From the NCBI RefSeq assembly GCF_017351175.1, contig NZ_JAFMPN010000006.1:1-64000 (forward strand): DNA of 64,000 nt, read 5' to 3'. Both the position numbers and the translations under genes were made by a program. The notes under the pieces are model-generated. The model was not told the origin of the DNA. It saw only the letters and a program-made list of their open reading frames with translations, and ran no database searches. This DNA is from Desulfovibrio sp. Huiquan2017. Lineage in GTDB: Bacteria; Desulfobacterota; Desulfovibrionia; Desulfovibrionales; Desulfovibrionaceae. Shown here in pieces: positions 7,075 through 15,408 of the stretch (positions are counted from its first letter, which is position 1; each line of letters opens with the position of its first letter).

Positions 7075-8451
7075 CTACAGGACGAGCTCGAACTTCGTCT
7101 CCGGATCGTCGCGGTCCTTACGATCCAGGAGCAGATCCAGAATCTTTTCGAGAAGCCGGAGTCCGCCCTTGTAGCCGACTGTCGGGAAGTACTGGTGGCC
7201 CTGGCGGTCCAGGATGGGGAACCCCCAGCGCAGCAGCGGAATGTCCTCATCGCGGGCGATATACTTGCCGTAGGTGTTGCCGATGAGCAGGTCGACCGGC
7301 TCGTTCTTGATCCACTGGTGCATCAGGAACATGTCGCCCTTGGCCTTGACCTTGACCTCGAAGGGCTGGTCCGCGCAGATCTCCCGGATGCGGCGCTCGA
7401 AGGCCTTGCCCGGGGTGCCGGTGACCACGTAGACGGGCTGCATGTCCAAGGAAACCAGGAACTCGCACATGGAGATGAGCTGATCCGGGTCGCCCCAGAT
7501 GGCCACGCGCTTGCCGTAGAAGTACTGGTGCATGTCGGAGATCATATCGACCAGCTGGCCGCGCTCGTTGGACACGGAATCGGGCACGGATACGCCCGCC
7601 ACGGTGCGCAGCACGTCGATGAAGCGGTCGGTGGCGGCCAGGCCGAAGGGCATGTCCAGCACGGTGCACGGGACCTTGCATTTGGCGTCGAGCCAGCGGG
7701 CGGCGTCGGCCGAACACCACTCGCCCAGCGCCAGGGTGCCCAGGGCGTCGCCGGTCCTCTTGAGCGCTTCGATGGTCACGCCGCCGTCGGGGAACATCTT
7801 GTATTCGCCGGTCAGCGGCGCGTTGAGCACGCCGTCGGTATCCGGGAACAGGGTGACGTCCACGCCGACCATTGCGCACAGCCGCTTGATCTCGGCCATG
7901 TCGGCGGGCTCGACCCAGCCGGGGATGACGTTGACTTTGTGGGTCTTGCGGCCCGAGGGCTCGGCCAGTTGGGCCATTGCCTTGACCATGTTGGAGAAGC
8001 CGGTCACGTGGGATCCCACGTAGCTCGGGGTGGCGGCGCCCACCAGGGTCTTGCCCGCCGGGACCTTGCCTTCCTTGGTGGCCTTGTCGAAGATCTGTTT
8101 CAGATCGTCGCCGATGGTCTCGGACAGACAGGTGGTGTGCACGGCGATCACTTCGGGGTCGTAGACCGTGAAGATGTTGTTGATCGCCTGGATCAGGTTG
8201 GCGTGGCCGCCGAACACGGACGCGCCTTCCGTGAACGAGCTGGTGGACGCGGACACGGGCTCCTTGTAGTGCCGGGTCAGGGCCGAGCGATGATAGGCGC
8301 AGCAGCCCTGGGAGCCGTGGGAATGCGGCAGGCAGCCGTGGATGCCCAGCGCGGCGTACATGGCGCCGATGGGCTGGCACGTCTTGGCCGGGTTGATGGT
8401 CAGCGACTTGCGCTCCATCACTTCAACGGGGGTGTGTCTGAGTAATGCCAT
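7075..8451 (-). CDS. nifK: NifK: MoFe nitrogenase beta subunit (short, group III type)
   Basis: NifK forms the alpha2beta2 MoFe protein with NifD and shares the P-cluster. The 458-aa product is short compared with the roughly 510-520 aa of proteobacterial group I NifK and lacks its N-terminal extension, as in Clostridium/Desulfovibrio group III enzymes. P-cluster cysteines are seen in NPAKTCQPIGA, HSHGSQGCCAYHR and TTCLSETIGDD. It lies 15 bp after nifD. Confidence 0.97.
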   Translation of the reverse strand: MALLRHTPVEVMERKSLTINPAKTCQPIGAMYAALGIHGCLPHSHGSQGCCAYHRSALTRHYKEPVSASTSSFTEGASVFGGHANLIQAINNIFTVYDPEVIAVHTTCLSETIGDDLKQIFDKATKEGKVPAGKTLVGAATPSYVGSHVTGFSNMVKAMAQLAEPSGRKTHKVNVIPGWVEPADMAEIKRLCAMVGVDVTLFPDTDGVLNAPLTGEYKMFPDGGVTIEALKRTGDALGTLALGEWCSADAARWLDAKCKVPCTVLDMPFGLAATDRFIDVLRTVAGVSVPDSVSNERGQLVDMISDMHQYFYGKRVAIWGDPDQLISMCEFLVSLDMQPVYVVTGTPGKAFERRIREICADQPFEVKVKAKGDMFLMHQWIKNEPVDLLIGNTYGKYIARDEDIPLLRWGFPILDRQGHQYFPTVGYKGGLRLLEKILDLLLDRKDRDDPETKFELVL

Positions 8452-8466
8452 GGTTCTTATCCTTCC

Positions 8467-10104
8467 TTATTCCCACACAAAGGTGCCGGTGAGTTCGGGA
8501 GACTTCTGCCAAGGGGCCTCCGTGTAGGACCAGACCTTGCTGCTCACGAGGCGATCGACCGTCTTGTAGAAGTTGATCGCGCCCTTGAAGCCCGCGAAGG
8601 GTCCGCCGTAGTCGTAACTGTGCAGTTGGAGCATGGGCACGCCGTTTTTCTGGATGGAGTACTTCTCCTTGATGCCCGCGCAGAAGATGTCCGGCTTGTA
8701 GAGCTCCACCAGCTTCTCGGCCTCGTACTGGTTGAGGTCGTCGATGATGATGGTGCCGTCGGCCATCTGCTTGTTCATGCCCTCGTATTCCTTGAACTCG
8801 AAGCCGGAGTCCTCCAGGGCCTTGAGTTCCTCGGCGGACTTGCGCGGGTTGTAGAGCTCGGGATCGGCCGAAACCTCGATTTCCTCGATATTGCGGGAGT
8901 CGGCGTCCGGGACCAGGTCGGGGATGACCTGACGGCCCTCGTAGTCGTCGCGGTGGGCGAACTCGTATCCGGCGGACAGGGTCTTCATGCCCAGTTCGGT
9001 AAACAGATCCTGATAGTGGTGGGCGCGGGAGCCGCCGACGAAGAGCATCGCGGTCTTGCCCTCGGTGTGCGGCTTGTGCTCGGCCAGGGCGGCCTGAACG
9101 CCCTTCATCTCCTCGGCGATGACTTCCTCGATGCGCTCCATGAGCGCCTCGTCGCCAAAGTACTCGCCGATCTTGCGCAGGGACTTGGCCGTGGAGTCGG
9201 CGCTGATGAAGTTCACCTTGATCCACGGGATGCCGTACTTGGTCTCCATCATGTCGGCCACGTAGTTGATGGACCGGTGGCACATGACCAGGTTCAGGTC
9301 GGCGTGGTGGGAACGGGCGAACTGGTCGTAGGATGAATTGCCGGAGAAGGTGGACAGACAGGTGATGCCGCATTTCTTGAAGATGCGGTCGATCTCGAAA
9401 CCGTCGCCGCCGATGTTGTATTCGCCGAGCAGGTTGATCTTGAACTCGCCTTCCTGGGCCTTGGTCTGCTCGCCCACCAGATGGGTGAAGACCTGGTTGT
9501 TGGCGATGTGGTGACCGGCGGACTGGGACACGCCCTTGTACCCCTCGCAGGAGAAGGCGAACACGTTGCAGTCCCCGAACTTCTCTTTCATCTTCCGGGC
9601 CACGGCATGGATATCGTCGCCGATCAGACCCACCGGGCACGTGGCGAAAACGCAGATGCCCTTGGGATGCAGCAGGTCGTAGGCCTCCTGGATGGCGGCC
9701 GCGAGCTTCTTCTCGCCGCCGAAGATGATGTCCTGGTCCTGCATATCCGTGGAGAAACAGTAGGTCATGAAGTTGTCGCCGTCCGGGCCGGCATCGGTCT
9801 GGTTGCGACGGGTGAGCCAGGAATAGAATCCGCAGCCGATGGGACCGTGGGTGATGTTCACGATGTCGCGGGTCGGCCCCATGATGACGCCCTTGCATCC
9901 CGCGTAGGTACAGCCGCGCATGGTGATGATGCCCGGGATGGTGCGGACGTTGGCCAGGATCTCCGGCGGCGAATCGCTGCCGGTGGCCTCGTTGATCATG
10001 ATCTGCTTGGCGCGCTTGCGGGCCACCTTCGGAGGATACTTCGCAAGGATATCTTCCTTGATGTCGGTGGGCGTGAGCTGCACGAGCTTTTTCGTCTTAG
10101 CCAT
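8467..10104 (-). CDS. nifD: NifD: MoFe nitrogenase alpha subunit
   Basis: The 545-aa catalytic subunit carries P-cluster cysteines in RGCTYAGCKGV, GPIGCGFY and TCPVGLIGDD. The FeMo-co ligands are Cys in CLSTFSGNSSYD and His in LHSYDYGGPFAGF. It is longer than group I NifD because of an internal insertion at roughly residues 385-435, typical of group III enzymes. It starts 24 bp after nifI2 with an AAGGAGAAAG ribosome site. Confidence 0.97.
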   Translation of the reverse strand: MAKTKKLVQLTPTDIKEDILAKYPPKVARKRAKQIMINEATGSDSPPEILANVRTIPGIITMRGCTYAGCKGVIMGPTRDIVNITHGPIGCGFYSWLTRRNQTDAGPDGDNFMTYCFSTDMQDQDIIFGGEKKLAAAIQEAYDLLHPKGICVFATCPVGLIGDDIHAVARKMKEKFGDCNVFAFSCEGYKGVSQSAGHHIANNQVFTHLVGEQTKAQEGEFKINLLGEYNIGGDGFEIDRIFKKCGITCLSTFSGNSSYDQFARSHHADLNLVMCHRSINYVADMMETKYGIPWIKVNFISADSTAKSLRKIGEYFGDEALMERIEEVIAEEMKGVQAALAEHKPHTEGKTAMLFVGGSRAHHYQDLFTELGMKTLSAGYEFAHRDDYEGRQVIPDLVPDADSRNIEEIEVSADPELYNPRKSAEELKALEDSGFEFKEYEGMNKQMADGTIIIDDLNQYEAEKLVELYKPDIFCAGIKEKYSIQKNGVPMLQLHSYDYGGPFAGFKGAINFYKTVDRLVSSKVWSYTEAPWQKSPELTGTFVWE

Positions 10105-10128
10105 GTATACTTTCTCCTTAAATCGGCG

Positions 10129-10503
10129 CTAAGCTATCGCCTTTTCACCTGTTTCATGGGTTCTGACGCGCACGGCGCCGCCGACGGGCAGGACGAAGAT
10201 CTTGCCGTCGCCGGGCTTGCCGGTCCGGTTCACGGCCATGATGGCCTGGACCACGTCCTCCACCATGTCGTCGGGCACGACCACGGTCATCATGCGCTTG
10301 GCGTAGAGCTTGCCCTTCTCGCCCAGCACTTCGGCCGCTTCCTCGTATCCCTGCTCCACTCCGGAGACGATGGCCGCATTGACGAACCCCTTGCCGCGCC
10401 CCTGCGCCTCGTGGGCGAAGAAGGCATCCACACCGGCGTCGGTGAGGGCGGCCTTGGTCTTGTTCATCATGTTCATGCGCACCACTGCGATGACTTCCTT
10501 CAT
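10129..10503 (-). CDS. nifI2: NifI2: PII-like regulator of nitrogenase activity
   Basis: This 124-aa GlnB/PII-family protein begins MKEVIAVVRMNMMNKTKAAL and has a long T-loop region and the family GDGKIFVLPV motif. In NifI systems (best studied in methanogens) NifI1 and NifI2 form a complex that binds NifDK and switches off activity when nitrogen is plentiful, relieved by 2-oxoglutarate. Its position between nifI1 and nifD is the usual one. The last base of nifI1 overlaps its first base, which suggests coupled translation. Confidence 0.93.
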   Translation of the reverse strand: MKEVIAVVRMNMMNKTKAALTDAGVDAFFAHEAQGRGKGFVNAAIVSGVEQGYEEAAEVLGEKGKLYAKRMMTVVVPDDMVEDVVQAIMAVNRTGKPGDGKIFVLPVGGAVRVRTHETGEKAIA

Positions 10504-10856
10504 TACGCGGCCCCCTCGCTGGCTACGGTGGTCTCGTTGACGCCGGAACTGATGGTGTAGACGTCATCCACGTCGGAGACGAAGATCTTGCCGTCGCCAA
10601 AAGCGCCCTTGGTGCCGGAGCGGGCGGCGTCCATGATGGTATTGATGACGAAATCCTTGTCCTCGGCCTTGACGACGCTCATGAGCATGGTTTTGGGGAT
10701 CTCGTCGTAGGTGACCTCGCCGATCTTGATGCCGCGCTGCTTGCCGCGACCGGCCACGGAATATTTGGTGACGGCGGGAAAACCGTTGTCCATCAGGGCG
10801 GCCAACACGTCGTCCGCTTTCTCGGGCCGTACAATCGCTCGAATCATGATCATCAT
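10503..10856 (-). CDS. nifI1: NifI1: PII-like regulator of nitrogenase activity
   Basis: This 117-aa PII-family protein (MIMIRAIVRPEKADDVLAAL; GRGKQRG in the T-loop; GDGKIFVSDVDDVYTI) is placed directly after nifH, as NifI1 is in archaea and group III bacteria. It acts with NifI2 in post-translational nitrogenase switch-off. The start at 10856 has GGAG nine bases upstream. A second ATG follows immediately, so the exact start may be 3 bases later. Confidence 0.93.
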   Translation of the reverse strand: MMIMIRAIVRPEKADDVLAALMDNGFPAVTKYSVAGRGKQRGIKIGEVTYDEIPKTMLMSVVKAEDKDFVINTIMDAARSGTKGAFGDGKIFVSDVDDVYTISSGVNETTVASEGAA

Positions 10857-10922
10857 TTCTGGAATCTCCTATTTGCTTGCTATTTTTAGCTTTTGATTAA
10901 TTTCAGAGTATTGCGCGATGGA

Positions 10923-11840
<918 letters not shown>

Positions 11841-11878
11841 TTAAAGGAGAAATAAAAAATCCTACAACGGTGTCGCTT

Positions 11879-11895
11879 CCTACGAAAAGTGTAGG
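11879..11895. promoter_or_regulatory. Palindrome 1 (CCTAC-N7-GTAGG), candidate activator site
   Basis: The inverted repeat reads CCTACGAAAAGTGTAGG. Its centre (11887) is about 77 bp from the -24 element of the nifH promoter. A related half-site, CCTACAACGG, begins at 11861. It does not fit the classical NifA TGT-N10-ACA site. Confidence 0.6.
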
Positions 11896-11928
11896 CGCAG
11901 ACCATATGAGCCGACACAAATGTGGAAA

Positions 11929-11944
11929 CCTACAAAAACGTAGG
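11929..11944. promoter_or_regulatory. Palindrome 2 (CCTAC-N6-GTAGG), candidate activator site
   Basis: The inverted repeat reads CCTACAAAAACGTAGG. Its centre (about 11936) is about 78 bp from the -24 element of the nifV promoter and about 50 bp, close to five helical turns, from palindrome 1. Confidence 0.6.
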
Positions 11945-12010
11945 CAATTCCATCTCTTTTTCGTCAATAAAATATACCAATTATTTCAATGAATTATAAG
12001 AATATCATCA

Positions 12011-12029
12011 ATTGGCATCCTTCATGCTC
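12011..12029 (+). promoter_or_regulatory. Sigma-54-like promoter of nifV
   Basis: TTGGCATCCTTCATGCTC has GG at 12014-12015 and GC at 12026-12027 with the required 10-bp spacing. The -12 side is weaker than at nifH. The predicted start is near 12038, which favours a nifV start codon at 12060 or 12075 over the more upstream ATGs. Confidence 0.7.
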
Positions 12030-12074
12030 AAGGAGAGTCAGCATCATCCGCAACCATCTATGAGGACAAACCAC

Positions 12075-13169
12075 ATGTTGATCGACACCACACTCAGAGA
12101 AGGAGCGCAGCTATTCGGGGCCTACTTCTCCATGGAAGCGAGGGAACGGATCGTGTCCGGTCTTTTGTCCATCGGCGTGGACGAGATCGAGTTGGGCTGG
12201 GTCGGCCAGGAGGGATTGGACGAACTCGTCCGCGCCATAGGCAAACGGCGCGGGCGGACCGCCCTGTCCGTCTGGTCGCCCTGCCGCGAGGCGGACATCC
12301 GCAAGGCCGCCGGGCTGGAGGTGGACCGCATCAACATCGGCGTACCCGTTTCCGACCTGCACATCAGGAATCGACTCCGGATCGACCGCGAGGGGCTTCT
12401 GGAACGCCTGGCCCGCACCGTGCTCGCGGCTCGGCTCCTGGGTATGGATTACGTGTCCGTCGGCCTGGAGGACCTCTCCAGAGCCGACCCGGACTTCGCC
12501 CTGAGGGTGGCCGGATTGGCCCAGGACGTGGGCGCTGCCCGCGTGCGCCTGTCCGACTCCCTGGGGCTGCTCACCCCGGTCAAGACCGCCCAAACGGTCG
12601 CCACCTTCAAGAAGGCGTTGACCATCGACCTGGCCGTGCACTGCCACGACGACTTCGGTATGGCCACGGGCAATGCCGTCACCGCCCTTGCGGGCGGCGC
12701 GGACTTCGCCGACGCCAGCCTGCTCGGCATCGGCGAACGGTCCGGCATCGCGGCCACCGAGGAGTTGGCCGCCTACCTGACACTCAAGGAGGAAAGCCAT
12801 GCGTACAAAGTTGAGAATCTTCGCGACCTCTGCCATTTCGTTTCTCAGGCTGCCGGGGTGCCGATTCCCCGCACCAAGGCGATCGCGGGCAAGGACATTT
12901 TCGCTTGCGAGTCCGGCCTTCACGCGCACGCCCTCAGCAAGTCGCCGGAGCTCTTCGAGCCCTTCGACCCCAGCCGCATCGGCGCGGACCGGATGGTCGC
13001 GGTTGGCGGAAAAAGTGGGCGAGCGGCGGTTGCCCACGCCCTTGCGCGCCGGGGGCTCGAACTGCCCGAGCAGCGGCTCACGGTCCTTGTCGATGAAGTG
13101 AGAAAGTTGGCCTGGGAGCTGGAACGCCCCTTGACCGAGGTGGAACTGACCAAGTTGGTCGAGAATTAG
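12075..13169 (+). CDS. nifV: NifV: homocitrate synthase
   Basis: NifV condenses acetyl-CoA and 2-oxoglutarate to (R)-homocitrate, the organic ligand of FeMo-co. The 364-aa product is a DRE-TIM metallolyase: DTTLREG at the N-terminus, HCHDDFGMATGNA with the metal-binding histidines, GIGERSG, and GLHAHAL toward the C-terminus. The ATG at 12075 has GAGGA 8 bases upstream; in-frame ATGs at 12060 and earlier are possible, but the earliest overlap the promoter. It is divergent from nifH and probably co-regulated with it. Confidence 0.93.
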   Translation: MLIDTTLREGAQLFGAYFSMEARERIVSGLLSIGVDEIELGWVGQEGLDELVRAIGKRRGRTALSVWSPCREADIRKAAGLEVDRINIGVPVSDLHIRNRLRIDREGLLERLARTVLAARLLGMDYVSVGLEDLSRADPDFALRVAGLAQDVGAARVRLSDSLGLLTPVKTAQTVATFKKALTIDLAVHCHDDFGMATGNAVTALAGGADFADASLLGIGERSGIAATEELAAYLTLKEESHAYKVENLRDLCHFVSQAAGVPIPRTKAIAGKDIFACESGLHAHALSKSPELFEPFDPSRIGADRMVAVGGKSGRAAVAHALARRGLELPEQRLTVLVDEVRKLAWELERPLTEVELTKLVEN

Positions 13170-13177
13170 GAGACGGC

Positions 13178-13306
13178 GTGTTCAAAAAATTCATCTACAT
13201 CTGTCTGTGGCTCTGTATCCTGTCCGGCACCGCGTCCACGACGTCTTCCCCGGCGTTTTCTCCGGCTTCGGGGCCCGCCGCCGTTCGGGCCGTTTTTACC
13301 CCGTAG
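13178..13306 (+). CDS. Possible 42-aa secreted or membrane small protein after nifV
   Basis: A GTG start at 13178, with AGGAGA 5 bases upstream and 8 bp after the nifV stop, opens a 42-codon frame ending at TAG 13304-13306. The product begins MFKKFIYICLWLCILSG, a lysine-then-hydrophobic stretch like a signal peptide, followed by a Ser/Pro/Ala-rich tail. I do not recognise it. The ribosome site and signal-like start support it; its shortness and GTG start weaken it. Confidence 0.35.
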   Translation: MFKKFIYICLWLCILSGTASTTSSPAFSPASGPAAVRAVFTP

Positions 13307-13484
13307 GCGCGGCATGGGCTTTACGGCGTCGCCAATCACCGACGGACCGGCCGTGCGACGTCGCGTCGCACGTCCCCGCTTTTCATCGGACGCCACGGCC
13401 CGGCCGGACGCCCCGCACCCGCATGGCCGACGACGACGGGCCCGTCCCGCCGCCGCGCCTGCCCAAATCCCCAAAGAGGTTTCC

Positions 13485-14339
13485 ATGCAGACTCTATCCA
13501 CACCATATGGTGAATTGATTCCCCAGCACACGGCCGACGATTTGCGCAAACGGGAACTCCTGCCCATGGAATACCACGGCTCGGGCGGAATCAAGTCCGT
13601 GCCCCTGGAAACGCAGACGGTCATTTCCACCCCGGCCGGGGATATCCCGGCAGAACTGGTCTCATTCCATGAAAACGGGACCATCAACCGCATCTTTCCC
13701 CTGAACGGCAAGTTGTCGGGCTACTGGAGCCAGGAAGACGAAGCCGGACTGGCCAGGCCCGTCACCCTGACCACGCCCATAGGCCCCATTCGCGCCCGGA
13801 TCATGAGCGTGGGCTTCTACGACAACCTGGCCCTGCGCAGCCTGACCCTGTGGCCGGGCGAGACCCTGTCCGTGCCCACTCCGGTCGGGCCCTTGGAAGT
13901 GCGCATCGGAGTGAGCTTCACTCCGGAGGGGCGGGTGCGTTCCGTGGAACCGGCCAAGCCCACCGCCGTGCCCACCCGGGCGGGCGAGATGACCGCATAC
14001 GACCCCGACGCCGTGGGCGTGAACGGAGACGCCAATTCTCTGATTTTCGATGATGCGGGAAAGGTCTGCCAGGTGATCACCACCCTGACCAAGCTGACCG
14101 TGGTCCATCCGGACGGGCACACCCACTGCCACATCCCGGAACACCGGGAGAGTCTTTGCAGCGAGGCCGAACAGGAGGTGGTACCCATGTGCGTGGAATT
14201 CGACGAGGACACGGTAAGCATCAGGATCAACCCGGACCGGCCGCCCCTGATATTGCCCAGAGAGGGCCACGTGTTCTTTGCCGAGCCGTACCTGCCGCAG
14301 TTGGCCAACCCCTTCGCGGGGCTGCACTGCGCCATCTAG
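13485..14339 (+). CDS. Uncharacterised beta-rich cytoplasmic protein (284 aa)
   Basis: I do not recognise the family. The product has repeated short strand-turn patterns, each with a small-residue plus Pro-Gly core (TPYGELIP, STPAGDIPAE, TTPIGPIRAR, PTPVGPLEVR, PTRAGEMTAY). This suggests an internally repeated beta-solenoid or MORN-like fold. A Cys/His segment follows (HTHCHIPEHRESLC). There is no signal peptide. The ATG at 13485 has AGAGG 7 bases upstream; the upstream open frame has atypical composition. It follows nifV at a distance of 315 bp and converges with the phosphatase gene, leaving only 4 bp between stops. Co-transcription with nifV is possible. Confidence 0.7.
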   Translation: MQTLSTPYGELIPQHTADDLRKRELLPMEYHGSGGIKSVPLETQTVISTPAGDIPAELVSFHENGTINRIFPLNGKLSGYWSQEDEAGLARPVTLTTPIGPIRARIMSVGFYDNLALRSLTLWPGETLSVPTPVGPLEVRIGVSFTPEGRVRSVEPAKPTAVPTRAGEMTAYDPDAVGVNGDANSLIFDDAGKVCQVITTLTKLTVVHPDGHTHCHIPEHRESLCSEAEQEVVPMCVEFDEDTVSIRINPDRPPLILPREGHVFFAEPYLPQLANPFAGLHCAI

Positions 14340-14343
14340 GCGG

Positions 14344-15408
14344 CTAGTCCAACCCCTGCCGCATCATGAACCGGAAAACGGTCTCCACAAACTTGCCGGA
14401 GACCACGTCCGGCAAGGCGAACTGCGGCATGCCACCGGACGCCATGGCCCCGGTGTAGGCGAACCACATCTCCGAGGATATCTTGTTCAGGGCCGGAGTG
14501 ATCAGCGTGCCCCACAGCCCCCCGGCGTCGCTCTGGTCCAGGCCGAAGGCGCGGCACTGGATAGGCCGGTGCTCGAAGAGCAGGCAGCGGCCACTTTCGA
14601 GCAGGGGGCAGACCGCCCCGGCCTCGGACAGGCAGTACTCTCCGTCCCCGTCGGACGCCAGGTCGCTGGCCGCCCGGCGCTCGGCCTGGGCCGTGGCCAC
14701 GGCCCGTTCGATGACCTTGAGACGTTCCTCGCCGGACAGCTTCCGGTTGATGCGATGGGAGATGTACACGGCTTCCGCCAGGGTCAGGGAAACCGGGGTG
14801 GTGCAGCATTGACTGTGGTCCAGGCCGCAGGCCAATCCGTCAACCGCCTGGACGCTCTCGTCCACTCGCTGGACCAACTCCATGTAATCGTTGAAAAAAG
14901 GCGAAAGATCCACCAGCCGTTTGAATTCCAGGGACGGCTCGCGCACGGTCAACTGGCCGGACTGCTTGCCATACTTGCGGATGGTCCGCCACTGGACGAA
15001 ATTGGCGGGCTTGCTCTTGAGCTTCTTGAGGGCCTTGCCCGCGAGCTTGTGACCCAGCCCTCGCCTGAGCAGATAGGCGTTGAGCACCGTGCCCGTGCGG
15101 CCGATGCCGTGGCGGCAATGAATGAGCACCTTCTTGCCCAGGTAGATGGCCTCGTCCAGCCACTCCAGGGTCTTTTCCAATTCAATGAGCCCGGGGGCTT
15201 CTTCATCCTCCAGCGGCAGGTAGCGGACCTCGAAACCCGCATCCTTCTCGATGTCGTGCAGGTCGCAAAATTCGCCGCACAGATTGAGGATTGCGTCCAC
15301 CCCCTGGGCGCGGATAGCCTCCAGTTGCGGATAGCTCATGGGCGCACTGCCCACGCCGAGCTGATCCGTGACCCAGGTGACCTTGTAGGCGAGTGCGGGA
15401 TCAGCCAT
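14344..15408 (-). CDS. Dual-specificity protein phosphatase fused to a YkgJ-type Cys-cluster domain
   Basis: The 354-aa product has an N-terminal DSP/PTP domain with the complete P-loop HCRHGIGRTG (Cys98, Arg104). The C-terminal half has the YkgJ/zinc-or-iron chelating pattern: a CC pair in SQCCTTP near residue 197, then CPLLESGRC and PIQCRAFG. This combination is unusual. The ATG at 15408 overlaps the stop of the PEP-synthase-like gene by 8 bp, so the two are translationally coupled. The phosphatase may act on that enzyme or its partners; this is inference from gene order. Confidence 0.85.
   Translation of the reverse strand: MADPALAYKVTWVTDQLGVGSAPMSYPQLEAIRAQGVDAILNLCGEFCDLHDIEKDAGFEVRYLPLEDEEAPGLIELEKTLEWLDEAIYLGKKVLIHCRHGIGRTGTVLNAYLLRRGLGHKLAGKALKKLKSKPANFVQWRTIRKYGKQSGQLTVREPSLEFKRLVDLSPFFNDYMELVQRVDESVQAVDGLACGLDHSQCCTTPVSLTLAEAVYISHRINRKLSGEERLKVIERAVATAQAERRAASDLASDGDGEYCLSEAGAVCPLLESGRCLLFEHRPIQCRAFGLDQSDAGGLWGTLITPALNKISSEMWFAYTGAMASGGMPQFALPDVVSGKFVETVFRFMMRQGLD

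Noticed and set aside
11861-11944. Classical NifA sites (TGT-N10-ACA)
   Set aside because: No copy with the right spacing was found. The nearest match has only 8 bases between TGT and ACA, while the CCTAC/GTAGG palindromes are clearer.
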